Of a stretch of DNA of 64,000 nucleotides, positions 46,801-57,979 are shown piece after piece; position 1 is the stretch's first letter; every line of letters begins with the position of its first letter. The stretch spans positions 558,001 through 622,000 of the forward strand of contig NJPS01000054.1 of the NCBI GenBank assembly GCA_002946415.1, in the 5' to 3' direction. This DNA comes from Rutstroemia sp. NJR-2017a BVV2 (Eukaryota > Ascomycota > Leotiomycetes > Helotiales > Rutstroemiaceae). The translations under genes were made by a program, and so were the position numbers. The notes beneath the pieces are model-generated. The model searched no databases and was not told where the DNA came from. It worked only from the letters and a program-made list of their open reading frames with translations.

Positions 46801-47822
46801 TTTTTCCCTCCCTAATAAGAAATTGTCAGGGAGTGGAGTGAAGGAGCTGAGGTTCAGGGGTTGATCGAGGCGGGGAAACGGAGGCTAATCGGCCGACGTC
46901 GTACATGCATGCAGGAGCCGGGTGGGTCCGTTGCAGCAATGACTGCCGCATCTCCCACTCATATCAAGTAGGCAAACGTAACCTGAAGAAACATATATCT
47001 TTTCCAGCGAGAGCTTATTGACTTTGTAGTATGAATTGCCTGAATTTCTGCAATCGACGCCACCTTCCATCCCCATTCTTGAGCGTGTCTCCACTGTGTT
47101 GGGGGGTGGAAGAAGATTCAAAACTTTAGCTGCTTTCTCCCTTAACCCAACTCTGGCGGTTGGAACCGGTGAAGCTTTGTCCGCCTTTTCGGGTTCTTGG
47201 ATTCAGATTCGGTTACAACACGGTTCAGTCCAGAAACTCATTCCAACTTATTTTGGTGGGGAAAGGACTCACTTATTCTCGGATTTATGCTCTGTGCCAC
47301 CCAGGGGAGATGATTCCTTTCTTCTTCTTTGGACCAGGATGTGTCATGAAAATTAAACCGATATCCAGACTACAATGTGCATTGTGACATTTGAGGTCGA
47401 AGTGTTGTTCTTTTTCCCCCAAAGAATGCGGGATAGAGACAGAATCTGAAATTGACGCCCCACTGGCCGGAAAGTAGGGCGCAGAAGGACGTCAAATTAT
47501 TGTGCTTCTTCGATAGTTTATCGTAGGGCTTTGTGCATTTACGAGTATTTCATCAAGATTTTGTCGTCCCCAAATCGTAGCCGTCCCTGACGATCACCCG
47601 GAAGTGGTCCATAGTTGTCCAAACTGCCCCTAGTCATATCGCTTCGCGGATAATATATAATTATCGAGATGAATCCCAACCGAACTCCATTCCATAAGTT
47701 CGAACCGGCGGGACCTCTGTCTTCAACACTAGGAGAGAGAGATATTTGTAAAGTCTACACCTCACCGATACAGAGGCTCAAGCTTTAATTTAGTGCGACA
47801 GCATCATAAAGCTACCAGTATA

Positions 47823-49120
47823 ATGGCGCATCTGTCAGGCTTAGGCCCTACTATTATTGCGGTGGTATGGATCCAAACAGCACTCGCTATTCTATTGGTA
47901 CTTGCTCGTCTTTATACCCGACGAATAATTGTTCGAGCCTATGGGCATGAGGACTGGTTGATGGCAGTTACACTGGTACGTGTTCCGTAAAACCATTGAC
48001 TTCCTAGAACCCACAGTTAACGTAACGATCCACTAGCTATTGTTCATAATGTACAGTAGTTTCACTACAGCAGCGGCATTGACTGGCCTTGGCAGCCACT
48101 TCAGCGAACTCACACTCGAACAATTTGTCTGGTCCAACAAGATGGAAATTGCTGGGCAAACGTGCAATATCTTCGCCATCGCCACCAGCAAATCAGCTGT
48201 CGCAGCATTCCTGCTCCGTCTTGTGATCGTTGATTGGCACAAATACTTTCTCCACGGCTGCATCGCCAGTACGACCATCGTATGTGTCCTTTGCGCGATT
48301 CTAGATTTCCTCCAGGTTACGCCAGTAGCTGCGGTTTTCAATCCGACGATACCTCACACAGTCAACTTCAATTTTACAGCAAATGCAATCTTCTCGGGTT
48401 CCTATACAGCTTTGATGGATTTCGTCTTGGCACTTTTTCCGTGGTACTTCCTTGCGCCAGTACAGCTTAGAAAGAAGGAGAGAATGACTGTTTGCTTCGG
48501 TCTTAGTTTGGGTGTTCTGTAAGTTTCGCCGACCATTCGAAGGACTTGTACTTACAGAGTTATCCCTAGTGCTGGTATATGTGGTATAGTACGTGCGATT
48601 GAGTTGGGTGCATTAGGTACTGAGGACTACACTTGTAAGCTGCTACTCTACCAAACGTCGATGCGACAACTTGCAATTCAGTGCGACCATACCCCGCAGT
48701 GCTAACCGGCATATTTCAATAGATGACACAGTACCTCTCATTCTGTGGGGTTCAACTGAACTTCTAGTTTCCATCGCCTGCGCAACTATTCCTGTTCTTC
48801 GACCCTTATACAAAAAGTTTCGCGGACAATCGAAATCTTCAGATGACAACAGTGGACCAAGCAAGACAGGAGCCAGATCAGGACCTGCATATGTGCTTAG
48901 TTCCATACGACATGACCAGTTTACTGCGGGTGAAAGACAGAAACAGTATTCGGCTTCGGGTGATAGTGAGCGAGGTGTGTCGGCGGCGGGAATGGACAAT
49001 GCTAGTGATGAAAGCATCATGCGGGATGCGTGGAGATATGGAATCAAAGAAACGACAGTGGTGGATATTAGCTATGATTCTGCCAGGGATGTAGATACCA
49101 TTGAAGAGTCTCGTGCATAA
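47823..49120 (+). CDS. Rhodopsin/PTH11-type seven-helix membrane protein
   Basis: Exons 47823-47975, 48037-48518, 48570-48634 and 48723-49120 join in frame to 365 residues. Hydrophobic segments start with IIAVVWIQTALAILLVLARL, and the family signature YTRRIIVRAYGHEDWLM follows. Later segments include LLFIMYSSFTTAAALTGLGS, ILDFLQVTPVAAVFNPTIPH, ALMDFVLALFPWYFL, GICGIVRAIELGALGTEDYT and VPLILWGSTELLVSIACATI. A typical DD-like tail of about 90 hydrophilic residues ends the protein. This is the fungal rhodopsin-domain/SAT4-PTH11-related family, very expanded in plant-associated ascomycetes and often linked to surface sensing; ligands are mostly unknown. There is no CFEM domain at the N-terminus. 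Introns are 51-88 nt, the last with a TGCTAAC branch. Confidence 0.88.
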
Positions 49121-51891
49121 TATATTGTTTTCGTTGGCTGAGGACACATGCTAAAGTGCATAAATAGGCGTCAGGCGTAGTGATTTCCATACGGGAAAAC
49201 AAGGGAGCCACAAAGATTGTATTAACAATGTCATCAGGATGAACGTGTAATTTATACTAGGGGTCTCATGCTCTTGTCATCAGAGATTTATGGACGGTCC
49301 ACGAAATGATGACCGTGAAAGCTTCTAGCGCATGATATGCGAACAGGAGCGAAATGATTAGATTCTCAGATATCAACCAGAAAATCTATGATCAGATTTC
49401 GCATCATCCCCTAGATTGTGAGTTTGCAACTCTCCCAGCATCTCGAGCGACGTGATTCTGAGAGGAATTGATGAATGAACAGGTTCATTCGTCCTGGATT
49501 GTCGTTTGTTTCCCATCGAACCTTATCTTCCCAATGACTGAAACTTGAATCGATAAAGGATGATCCAGGTTGAAAGCTAGGAATTAGTCTAAAGATCAAA
49601 GAGACTGCAGTAATAGAGTGTTGTCCACAATAGTGTGCCACGGGTATATGGTGCGAGGACTGCATGAGAGCCAGCGGAAGATCCATCTAATGAATGGTTT
49701 TCTGAACGCAATCCTCTGCTTAGAGACTGCAGCAGCTTTGTGTCGGCTGTGACTCTACTTCATGAGCTGATCCACACGGGTGGAGGGAAGATATACGAGA
49801 AAGTGCCTCCTTCTTAGGTTCGACAGGGCCCACATATGATACTGTGATCAAACCGTACGATGAACCCAGTGACTGTGCGGACTTGGTGTCTTGTAGTGGC
49901 GTGATGTTTGTACCGAACAGGAACATTCACAGATCCTCGGTGTTGGCCCTCAGCTTCAGGGAACTACCCGTATCAAGCTACCATCCATACACCCTGGCCT
50001 GGGTCTTGTCTTTTAAATTCGCATGGCCTCTTCCGGGAGCGACGCCTACGGCAGTTGAGTTGAATGTCCACCAAGACTACCAGTACTCTCTCACCGCGAA
50101 GCACGACGACCTTCGAAGAGGGTCAAAATTCCTTCCATATCTCTTGCATGTGATCATCCTGCAGTCTTCAAAGATTATCTGCCAACGTTCCTCTATGTCC
50201 TCGAAAATTTCTACACGCGCCTAGGTTGTTAGGAAAAATAGTCGTCAATCGAACCGCCCACAAAGCTGACAATTGCAAGCGTCCACCGGCCGAATGAGAT
50301 ACTGCCCGGCATAGAATGATTTCCGCTCCGTGTCCAGTCGCTATGGCATTCCTGTCGAGATCGGCTCAATATGCAGTAGTATTCTTGTTTGTTCGGGGCT
50401 TGATATCGACAGCCGAGAATAAGGTTAGTGGTCGAGGGCTACACAGGTCGCCGTAGCTAGAACATCCAGTTCGAGTGCCGCAGCGCGCAAAATGCAAAAC
50501 AATCTACCTTCAACTACAAAAACTGGCATTTGTTGTGTTACCATACATCTCTGCTTTATTTGGTGGCTCGCGATAACAACGACCATTTCGGCACCGTTCT
50601 TCTCCCTCGAAGATCCTTACTTGAGAGAGTGCGACTCGAAGTTACTACGAGTGTTAGCGCTGCGATGAGGTCATTTCGACTGAAAATGAGGTGGTTTTGG
50701 GAACTGATGTATGCATCACGGAGACTATGAAGAAAACCGCGACAGGACTCAATTAACGAAGAATATCTACAACGAGGTAAATCGGTAGGCAATGATATTT
50801 TTGCACCGTAATGCGGTCGCGAACGCCTTCCCTCTGCTTGGTTTGCGCTGTCTCCCCCTGAGTATCGATCACTGAGCCACAGGCAACGTCTAATAGGGGA
50901 CCTAGGGTTTACTCTCCTTGAAGAGACGATTTCGCAGCGTTTAGTCAAAATCTTCAGAGCCCAAGAGAAAGGCTACAATCACAACCAACATAAATTGCAA
51001 TCATAACCCTCGGGCTTCGCTTAGTCCTCCTAGAGAAAGCTTCGCAGGAACGACGATTAGGTCGAAGGGTAGATATCAACATAGCCCTATGGAGTCATTG
51101 GAACTAAGATCACAGCTCGAGCCCCTGAAAATGCCACGTGAGAAACAACCCCTTTGTACAGCAGGGATGTAAACAAGCAGGATCCCCGTGCGACGAATCC
51201 AACAGTCGGAGTCACAAAAATCAATATGACTATGAAGAGACGGGAGTTTAGAAGGACGATCGCGCAGATCAGAGTCTTAGCTCTGCGTCCGATCTGCAGA
51301 ATACGGCAATGCAATATTGACATATTCAGAATGCTAACTAGCAGGCAGATATATAGCATCTAGACTGTGTCATGCAGATCTAGAATTAGCATTATCATCT
51401 CTCCGCCATTCAGTTCTTCGCAGGATTTAGCTGCACCCCGAGCCACGGCTTGATTTGGTTTGCACATCGTCTCTCCATGCGATCACGATCATAGAAAGAG
51501 AGTTTTACAAGGCGTAGCCTAGTTTGAACCATTTTGTTTGTACTGCCGGGTGCTCTGTCAAAACATGATTTGGTCTTGTGTTGGGACTATATCTAAGTTA
51601 GTTGGGACAGATCCATATTCCGCTTAACAACTCTCGGGGCGCCTTGTCGTATCGAAAGTCTGGGGTCTAGCTCTGCTGCTACCATCACTCTGTTGCCCTA
51701 ACCCTACTTGCTTCGGGTTCCCTTGCTATCTTGCTTTCTTATTGCTTTCTTATTGACCTTGTCACTAATCTAGGTCTCTGCGCAACTAGAGGTGATGGCA
51801 CACGCCTGCCCGGTATCCGTTTATCACTACGCCGCCCCGTCTCCACCAATCAGCAAAGGACAGAGAACGGCACGTGATCATTAGATCATGC
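49121..51891. other. Gene-poor region of 2.8 kb
   Basis: No supportable gene; frames reach at most about 130 codons and overlap one another (for example 49844-50224 plus, 50556-50948 minus). An 11-bp tandem duplication TTGCTTTCTTA lies at 51731-51752. No tRNA or transposon signature found. Confidence 0.5.
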
Positions 51892-52416
51892 TTATGCCAC
51901 GATGCGGCAGTTACTAGGGTTTCTTTTGATACAGGACAATCCCTTATCAAATTTCCAGGACCCTTGAAAACGCACCAGCTGTTTCACCCAAAAATATCGA
52001 ATACTCAATGTCTCGGGATAGACTTCCGTACTTTCCCATAGAAACATTACTTGATCTTCCCCTTTCTCGTCCAATGTATACGGGTCGCTCATCGTAGGAC
52101 TAAAGAGTCCCCCGGGATCTACCAGAGATGTTTGCCAAATTTTGAGATAGACGAGTGTTATAAGAGCGGTATGCTTATCCAACACCCTCAATTTGTCTCT
52201 CCATTTCCAAAGCCAAAATAAATTCAAAATGGGAATCCCATGAGTCGTGTCGAGATTGAGCCAATCAGCATATGTGGGGCGGCTGCTTCTCAGCGAAGTC
52301 CATTTGCCTTTTCCATGGACGATATTCATTAAATGGGGTAGAAAAAGAATAAGTGGCTCAGACCTATTACGCTCTGGCTCTAGTTGCATGCTTAGCACAA
52401 CACTACTGCGATCCAT
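51892..52416 (-). CDS. Hypothetical protein, 174 residues, uncertain
   Basis: An intronless frame starts at the ATG at 52416. It is rich in Trp and charged residues (for example ADWLNLDTTHGIPILNLFWL, KWRDKLRVLDKHTALITLVY, LSIRYFWVKQLVRF) and looks more protein-like than the noise frames around it. It has no signal peptide and no motif that I know. Its start codon overlaps, on the opposite strand, the ATG of a possible upstream exon of the histidine kinase (52415), so the two are unlikely both to be genuine in this form. It could be a fragment of a former gene. Confidence 0.35.
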   Translation of the reverse strand: MDRSSVVLSMQLEPERNRSEPLILFLPHLMNIVHGKGKWTSLRSSRPTYADWLNLDTTHGIPILNLFWLWKWRDKLRVLDKHTALITLVYLKIWQTSLVDPGGLFSPTMSDPYTLDEKGEDQVMFLWESTEVYPETLSIRYFWVKQLVRFQGSWKFDKGLSCIKRNPSNCRIVA

Positions 52417-52866
52417 GAACAGCGCGGCATCGCCCCTCAAAGCTCAAGCAAGCTGTTCGGGGTCGAGCTGGGAAGATTTGAAAGATTATCTAACCCGTGC
52501 TCTGTTTTCCAAGCTCGATGGTTCATTTGTTTTGTTGCACTCGGAAATACCGATGCTTAATCTTCTCAACCTTCTGATATCCTTCCTTGTGGAGTGGATG
52601 GTAATGACGATATGCCAAACGAAGAAAGCCAATAACAACAACTATCTTTTCCAATAAACCCGGGGATTTGCACAAAAGCTGGATCAGACAGCTCTTATGC
52701 CACGTTCTCTTTCCCCGGAGAGCTCCCAGAAGTTCACACTCGTACAGCTCGGTTCTCTGACATTACTCGAGCTAGCAAGAAAGGGACCGGAGGTTGGTCT
52801 CGATCGGGATTGCCTGAACGTACAAAGATAGAGAGATTTAACGCTCCTGTTGATAGTCAATCCACA
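52417..52866 (+). other. Probable 5' part of the histidine kinase gene, exons unresolved
   Basis: From the ATG at 52415 a frame reads MNSAASPLKAQASCSGSSWE then DLKDYLTRALFSKLDG, which looks like coding sequence. In the frame of the kinase itself, about 52670-52866 reads SSYATFSFPGELPEVHTRTA then RFSDITRASKKGTGGWSRSG with no ATG. These two pieces are probably joined by splicing. A join after FSKLD (donor GTTCAT at about 52518, acceptor AAAG near 52669) is in phase, but its donor is weak. Confidence 0.4.
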
Positions 52867-55800
52867 ATGACCTCAAAAAACGAAGGGTCTGGACATTTTG
52901 CGGGGCCTACCAAAGCTGCGGAAGTGTGTTTGAGTGCCCTCCCACAACACAATGATTTGAGCAACATCGGGATTCTGGAGTTCTTCGATCTCGATGAAAG
53001 ACCTATTATCATACTCGATTACGAAGATACGGAGAGGCCATCTGTGGCGTACACAAACCCAAGGCTGAGGAAGTTGGGACTGTGTGAAAGGAATGGCGGC
53101 AAGAGTGGCTACTTAAAGATATACGCCGAGAACGACCACGAATGTTTTTTGGAATGGATTACGAAGGTATCTGACACTCCACAAACTGCCACATTACTAT
53201 ATAATGGAGTGAGCTGGACCACACGTACCTTGAGGAATAGGTGGAGAGTTGTTACTGGAAATGTGGTAGCGGAAGTTAAAGAACAGCTCGTCGTGGCTCA
53301 TGAGCCTCCGAAAGAAACGAGGAAATTCGAGAAAATGCCACCTACGCCGAAGACGGAGTCACTTCTCCCTTACACGGCCTCCCAGCTCGATCTGGAGTCT
53401 CATACTACTCAACGAGACACTGGGATGTTGACTCCTCCTGCACAAGACTCGTTACAGTTCGGGGGAAAATCTGAAGTCGAATCGCCTGGTGTTTTTATGC
53501 AAGATATTTTCGACCCTCTTGCAAAGTCGAACTTGTCACCTCACATACGCTTCTTTCTTGACTATGACTGGCCGTCGACGGAGTTGGGGCCCATTAGTTC
53601 ATGGCCGGGTGAAATTCGCAGAATGTGCAATATTTTAATGGTTGATCCTAGACCGGCAGCCATATGCTGCGGTGCAGGCAAGATTACCATGTACAACGAA
53701 GCCTACACGTCGCTTGTAGGTGAAAAGCATCCTGGGGCCATGGGTAAATCGGTCTTTAAAGTCTGGGAAGAACATAAAGAAGCTCTCGACCCGATGCTTG
53801 ATCAGGCATTATATAGTGGTAAGCCAGTTCTGACGGACGACACCAGGGCGAATATAATCAGACAAGGGTGCCAGGAAGAAATGTACTTCTCCATGACGGT
53901 TATACCTTATAACACAGGTTCTATCCCGAATCGTGTCTTGTAAGCTCCAAGCCTTCATATACGCCTCGACCCCGACCTGACTAATTTTTCTCAGATATTG
54001 CTCTATATTCGATACTACTAGAAAGGTCATCGCGCAACGCAGGATGGCCTTATTACTCCGATTAGGACAAGAGCTTGCTATCTCTCGAAATCGCCAGGGT
54101 TTCTGGGATCATCTCTTACGGGGCCTTAAACCAGATGATCCTGATATAACATACGCTCTTTTATATTCTGCTGGTAAGGACGACCAAGAAGCACTTTCTA
54201 CGTCTGTAGAACACTCTTATCAGCCCCATGAGTGGATACTCGAAGGTTCCATCAGAGTCCCCAATTCTGATGTGAACGTTCCTAAGAACATCAGTCCAGG
54301 ACCTGAGATGGATGCATTTTTGTTAGACTTTGATACACTTTTACACTCGGAATCGCCTACAATTCTCTCAAAGAATGATGGAACTATGCCTCATCGACTC
54401 GCTGCAGCAATAGGCGATACGCTGTCGTCTACCACCGCTGCTTTCCTCCCTATCAGATCGACTTGCACAAATATTGTCGGCTTTCTTATCATCGGCCTGG
54501 TCTCACAGGGAAGCTACGATGACGAGTATGAACTATTCGTGCAACTTCTTTCGAGGCAGCTTGCTACCTCAATGGCTGCGGCCGTCCTTATCGAAGACGA
54601 GATGCAGCGTGGTCGGACAGCTGCGGAACAAGCTGTCAGAGATCGAGATCGACTTTCGGAGGCCCTTGAAATACAAGCTCGTGAGGCCGTAGAATCTGAC
54701 ATTAGATTTAGGAAAATGGCAGATTTAGCACCTGTTGGGATGTTTCATATGGATGCGACTGGCGGCATGGTGTATGCTAACAATTACTATTATACATTGA
54801 CAAAACAACCAAAGGACGACGTTGCGCCCATGGTTAGTAATTTTCATTCGATGCATACCTATTAGACAAGATTTCACGACGACAAGATTGTCACATTGGG
54901 CGGTTTTTTTTTGGTTTTTTTTTCATGCTTAACTTGCTAACAGTTATTTAGTGCTGGCGTAAAGTTATCCACGATGATGATGGTGCGATCTTGGACGTGG
55001 AATGGGCGAAATTGATGCGAGGAGAGTCCTCTGCTTCTGAGCTTCGACTTAAGGACACTTTCAAGCCTGACGAAAACTATGGTGAGGAGGGTCTTGGGGA
55101 TTATAGTTGGATTTTAACTGCGGCCTACCCAGAAACAACTGAAGAGTAAGTGTATAAGCGCCTTCCCTATATTGACCAGATTTCATTTCTATGTATATGT
55201 TCGAGTGCGTTTGCACTCCATTTTGATCCCTCACAGTCGTTTCAACAAGCCAACTCTCAATCGCTGCTTAATATTTGCTGACATGTGCCACCAGCGGAAC
55301 CATCGTCGGTGTCTATGGCTGTTTGACAGATATCACCAAACAAAAATGGACTGAAGGGTTTCAGAAACGGAAAATGCTGGAAGCGATTGAACTTAAAAGA
55401 CAGCAGGAAAACTTCATTGACATGACTTCACATGAGATGAGGAATCCTCTTTCCGCTATCGTTCAGTGTGCCGATATGATTGGCACCTCTATCGCAGATT
55501 TTGGAGGCGAGGAAGCAGGTGACGCGTTGGTTCCCAGAGAAATACTCAACTCCTTCGCTGATGCAGCATCCACGATCGCTTTTTGTGCTCAGCACCAGAA
55601 AAGGATTATCGACGATATTCTTACGCTCAGTAAACTGGATTCAGATTTGTTCTACATCACTCCAGTCGAAGTACGGCCATTGGATGTGGTCAACAATGCA
55701 CTCAGGATGTTTGATGGGGAATTACAGAACAACGACATCTCACTTGATGTCCACATCGACTCATCGTTCAACGACCTCAATGTGGATTGGCTAAAGTTTG

Positions 55801-56957
55801 ATCCCAGTCGAATGTTACAAGTTATGATCAATCTCATCACCAATGCGATCAAATTCACCCACACAGAACAGATAAGGAAAATATCTATCACCGCCAGCGC
55901 ATCCCTCAGACCACCATCGAGTAATTCTGATATGGTCTACCTGGAGAGAACGAACAGCCGAAAACAAAATACCCAAGAAAATGAATGGGGCGATGGAGAA
56001 ATTGTGTACCTAAACGTTAAAGTCCAAGATAGCGGTCGCGGCCTCGACGAACATGAACAGTCACTTCTCTTCCAAAGATTTTCTCAAGCATCGCCTCGAA
56101 CACATGTACAATACGGCGGATCAGGTCTTGGTCTCTTCATATCTCGCGAATTGACGGAACTCCAAGGTGGACAAATCGGTCTTGCATCTGTCGCTGGAGA
56201 AGGTAGTACGTTCGCCTTTTACATTCTCGCGCGACGTTGCAATGCTCCGGATGTCCCAAATGCAACCATCATAAAACCGGAAACTCGAGACGAAAATCAA
56301 GCCAACCCCGTCCCCCGGAGCCACAGTCCCGCTCCACAGCCATCAAATAACCACCGCTCACATACACCTAACGGACCACGCAAATCACTCACAATGACCT
56401 CACCAATCCACGTCCTCATAGTAGAAGACAATATCATCAACCAGAAAGTACTCAGTAAACAACTTCTCCATGTCGGGTGTATCGTCCATGTTGCAAACCA
56501 CGGTCTCGAAGCTCTCAATTTCCTCGAAAAGTCGACAGTCTCCAACACGCTCCCTCCACATGAAAAGGGAATCCGATGCGATATCGTTTTAATGGATCTA
56601 GAAATGCCGATTATGAACGGTTTAACTTGTATAAAGGAGATTAGGATGCGGGAGGAGGATCGACGTATCAAGGGGAGAGTGCCGATTATCGCGTTGACAG
56701 CGAATGCGAGGAGAGAACAGATCGAGAAGGCCAGGGAAGCGGGCGTGGATAGTGTTGTTACGAAACCATTCAGGATTAGGGAATTAGTACCGGAGATGAA
56801 GAGGTGGGCTGGGGTGGGTGGCAAGAGGAATGTGTGTATTGGGGAATGCGCTGGCGGAGGCAGTGCAAGAGAGGATGTGAAGGGCAGGAATAGGATTGCG
56901 GTGGAGAAAAGGATGGAAAGGAGACAGGTCGATAGGAGGAGTACTGGGCCGGTTTGA
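52867..56957 (+). CDS. Hybrid histidine kinase with PAS and response-regulator domains
   Basis: Exons 52867-53939, 53995-54832, 54952-55145 and 55295-56957 give 1255 residues from the first in-frame ATG; the real protein is probably longer at the N-terminus. A PAS-like domain covers about residues 230-340 (RPAAICCGAGKITMYNEAYT), a GAF-like region about 370-590, and a second PAS about 605-700 (MADLAPVGMFHMDATGGMVY). The kinase core follows: phospho-His near 748 (NFIDMTSHEMRNPLSAIVQC), N-box near 880 (MLQVMINLITNAIKF), and G-box near 977 (YGGSGLGLFISRELTELQGG). A receiver domain starts near 1074 (HVLIVEDNIINQKVL) with phospho-Asp near 1136 (DIVLMDLEMPIMNGL) and the Lys in VVTKPF. It is a cytosolic-type sensor feeding the Ypd1 phosphorelay. 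I saw no transmembrane segment or HAMP repeats, so it is not the osmosensing group III. Confidence 0.92.
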
Positions 56958-57979
56958 GCGGAAAATTATGCCGAAGTCGGCTAGATACTGGAATCCGTCA
57001 AATCACCGTTGAATTTCTTCGGTGGTTAGAATTCTAAAATTATTCAGACGGATGAGCGAAATAATAGGGGCTCAATCACTGGGAGTCGACACTGGGGCTT
57101 TTCCAACTCCTACTTACCACTGGACCACTAAGATCATTCTGGTGTTTACAGAGCCAAAGTCAAGCAACGGATGGATAGACGGATAGGCGCAAGTTTGACA
57201 CATCACATCACATCTCGGAAAAGAGCATCGGAGCTCACTGGATTTAATACAGGAAAGGAAATACGGACAGGGGGGAAATATATGGATGGATGGATACACG
57301 TTCGGTAAAATAGAAACGAGCGGAGCAATTCAGGAACAAATGTACATACTAGAAATATGGGGTTGGAATAGCCGCTGCTAAAGCAAGGATCGGCTGGTTG
57401 GGGGAGTTGGAGAATTTATATACTGTATGCGCAGATACATAGCAATGAAGTGCTGGACTGGAGATTCGGGAATTTTGATCTGTTTCTTCATGAGCGCTGA
57501 TTGGAGATCGTTTGGTAGTGTGCTCTATTGAATGAGCGTGATTAAATGACGTCTAATGTCAGTTTGCTTGGGTGATTTCTGACTTCCAGTGAGTGGGTGC
57601 GAGTCATAATGTGACGCTCTTCAACCATAATATTCGGCGTTCATTGAGTTCCAGACCTTGGATACTGGTTTCAGTACAAACAGGCTACGTGCTACTATCA
57701 CTTCATAGTCATATCATCCTATTCTTAAGAAGCAACTCCACTCTTGGCCATCAGGACGCCGCCATTGAGTAAACTAACAGAGTCCGGTAAATGCTATAAT
57801 TTTCATCAACGTGGCTAATTGCAACTTGGACGCGAGTAGTACGTTTTTCAGCTGCAGTCCAGGAATAAAAGGAGGAATCATTTCGGGGCTTCACGGATCA
57901 TGATAAGTACGTGTATTCAGTTGCTACCTTGCAGTTTGAAACTCTACTCCATATCAACTCCAACCGCCCAATATTTAAC
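56958..57979. other. Convergent spacer HHK/large orphan gene
   Basis: About 1 kb with no gene recognised. It should hold the 3' untranslated regions of both neighbours. Confidence 0.5.

Larger units (their letters stand above)
45028..47822. other. Gene-poor region of 2.8 kb with AT-rich island
   Basis: Divergent spacer between the VAO-like gene and the receptor gene. I find no supportable gene. An AT-rich island lies at about 46557-46800 and is described separately. The rest, including frames at 45096-45305 and 47036-47356 (plus), lacks recognisable content. Confidence 0.5.

Noticed and set aside
50460..50500. Possible tRNA T-arm like GTTCGAGTGCC
   Set aside because: No matching acceptor stem or D-arm could be placed upstream. 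No other tRNA candidate in the window survived the same test.
51696..51708. Telomere-like CCCTAACCCTA
   Set aside because: Fewer than two full repeat units in the middle of ordinary intergenic DNA; most likely chance.
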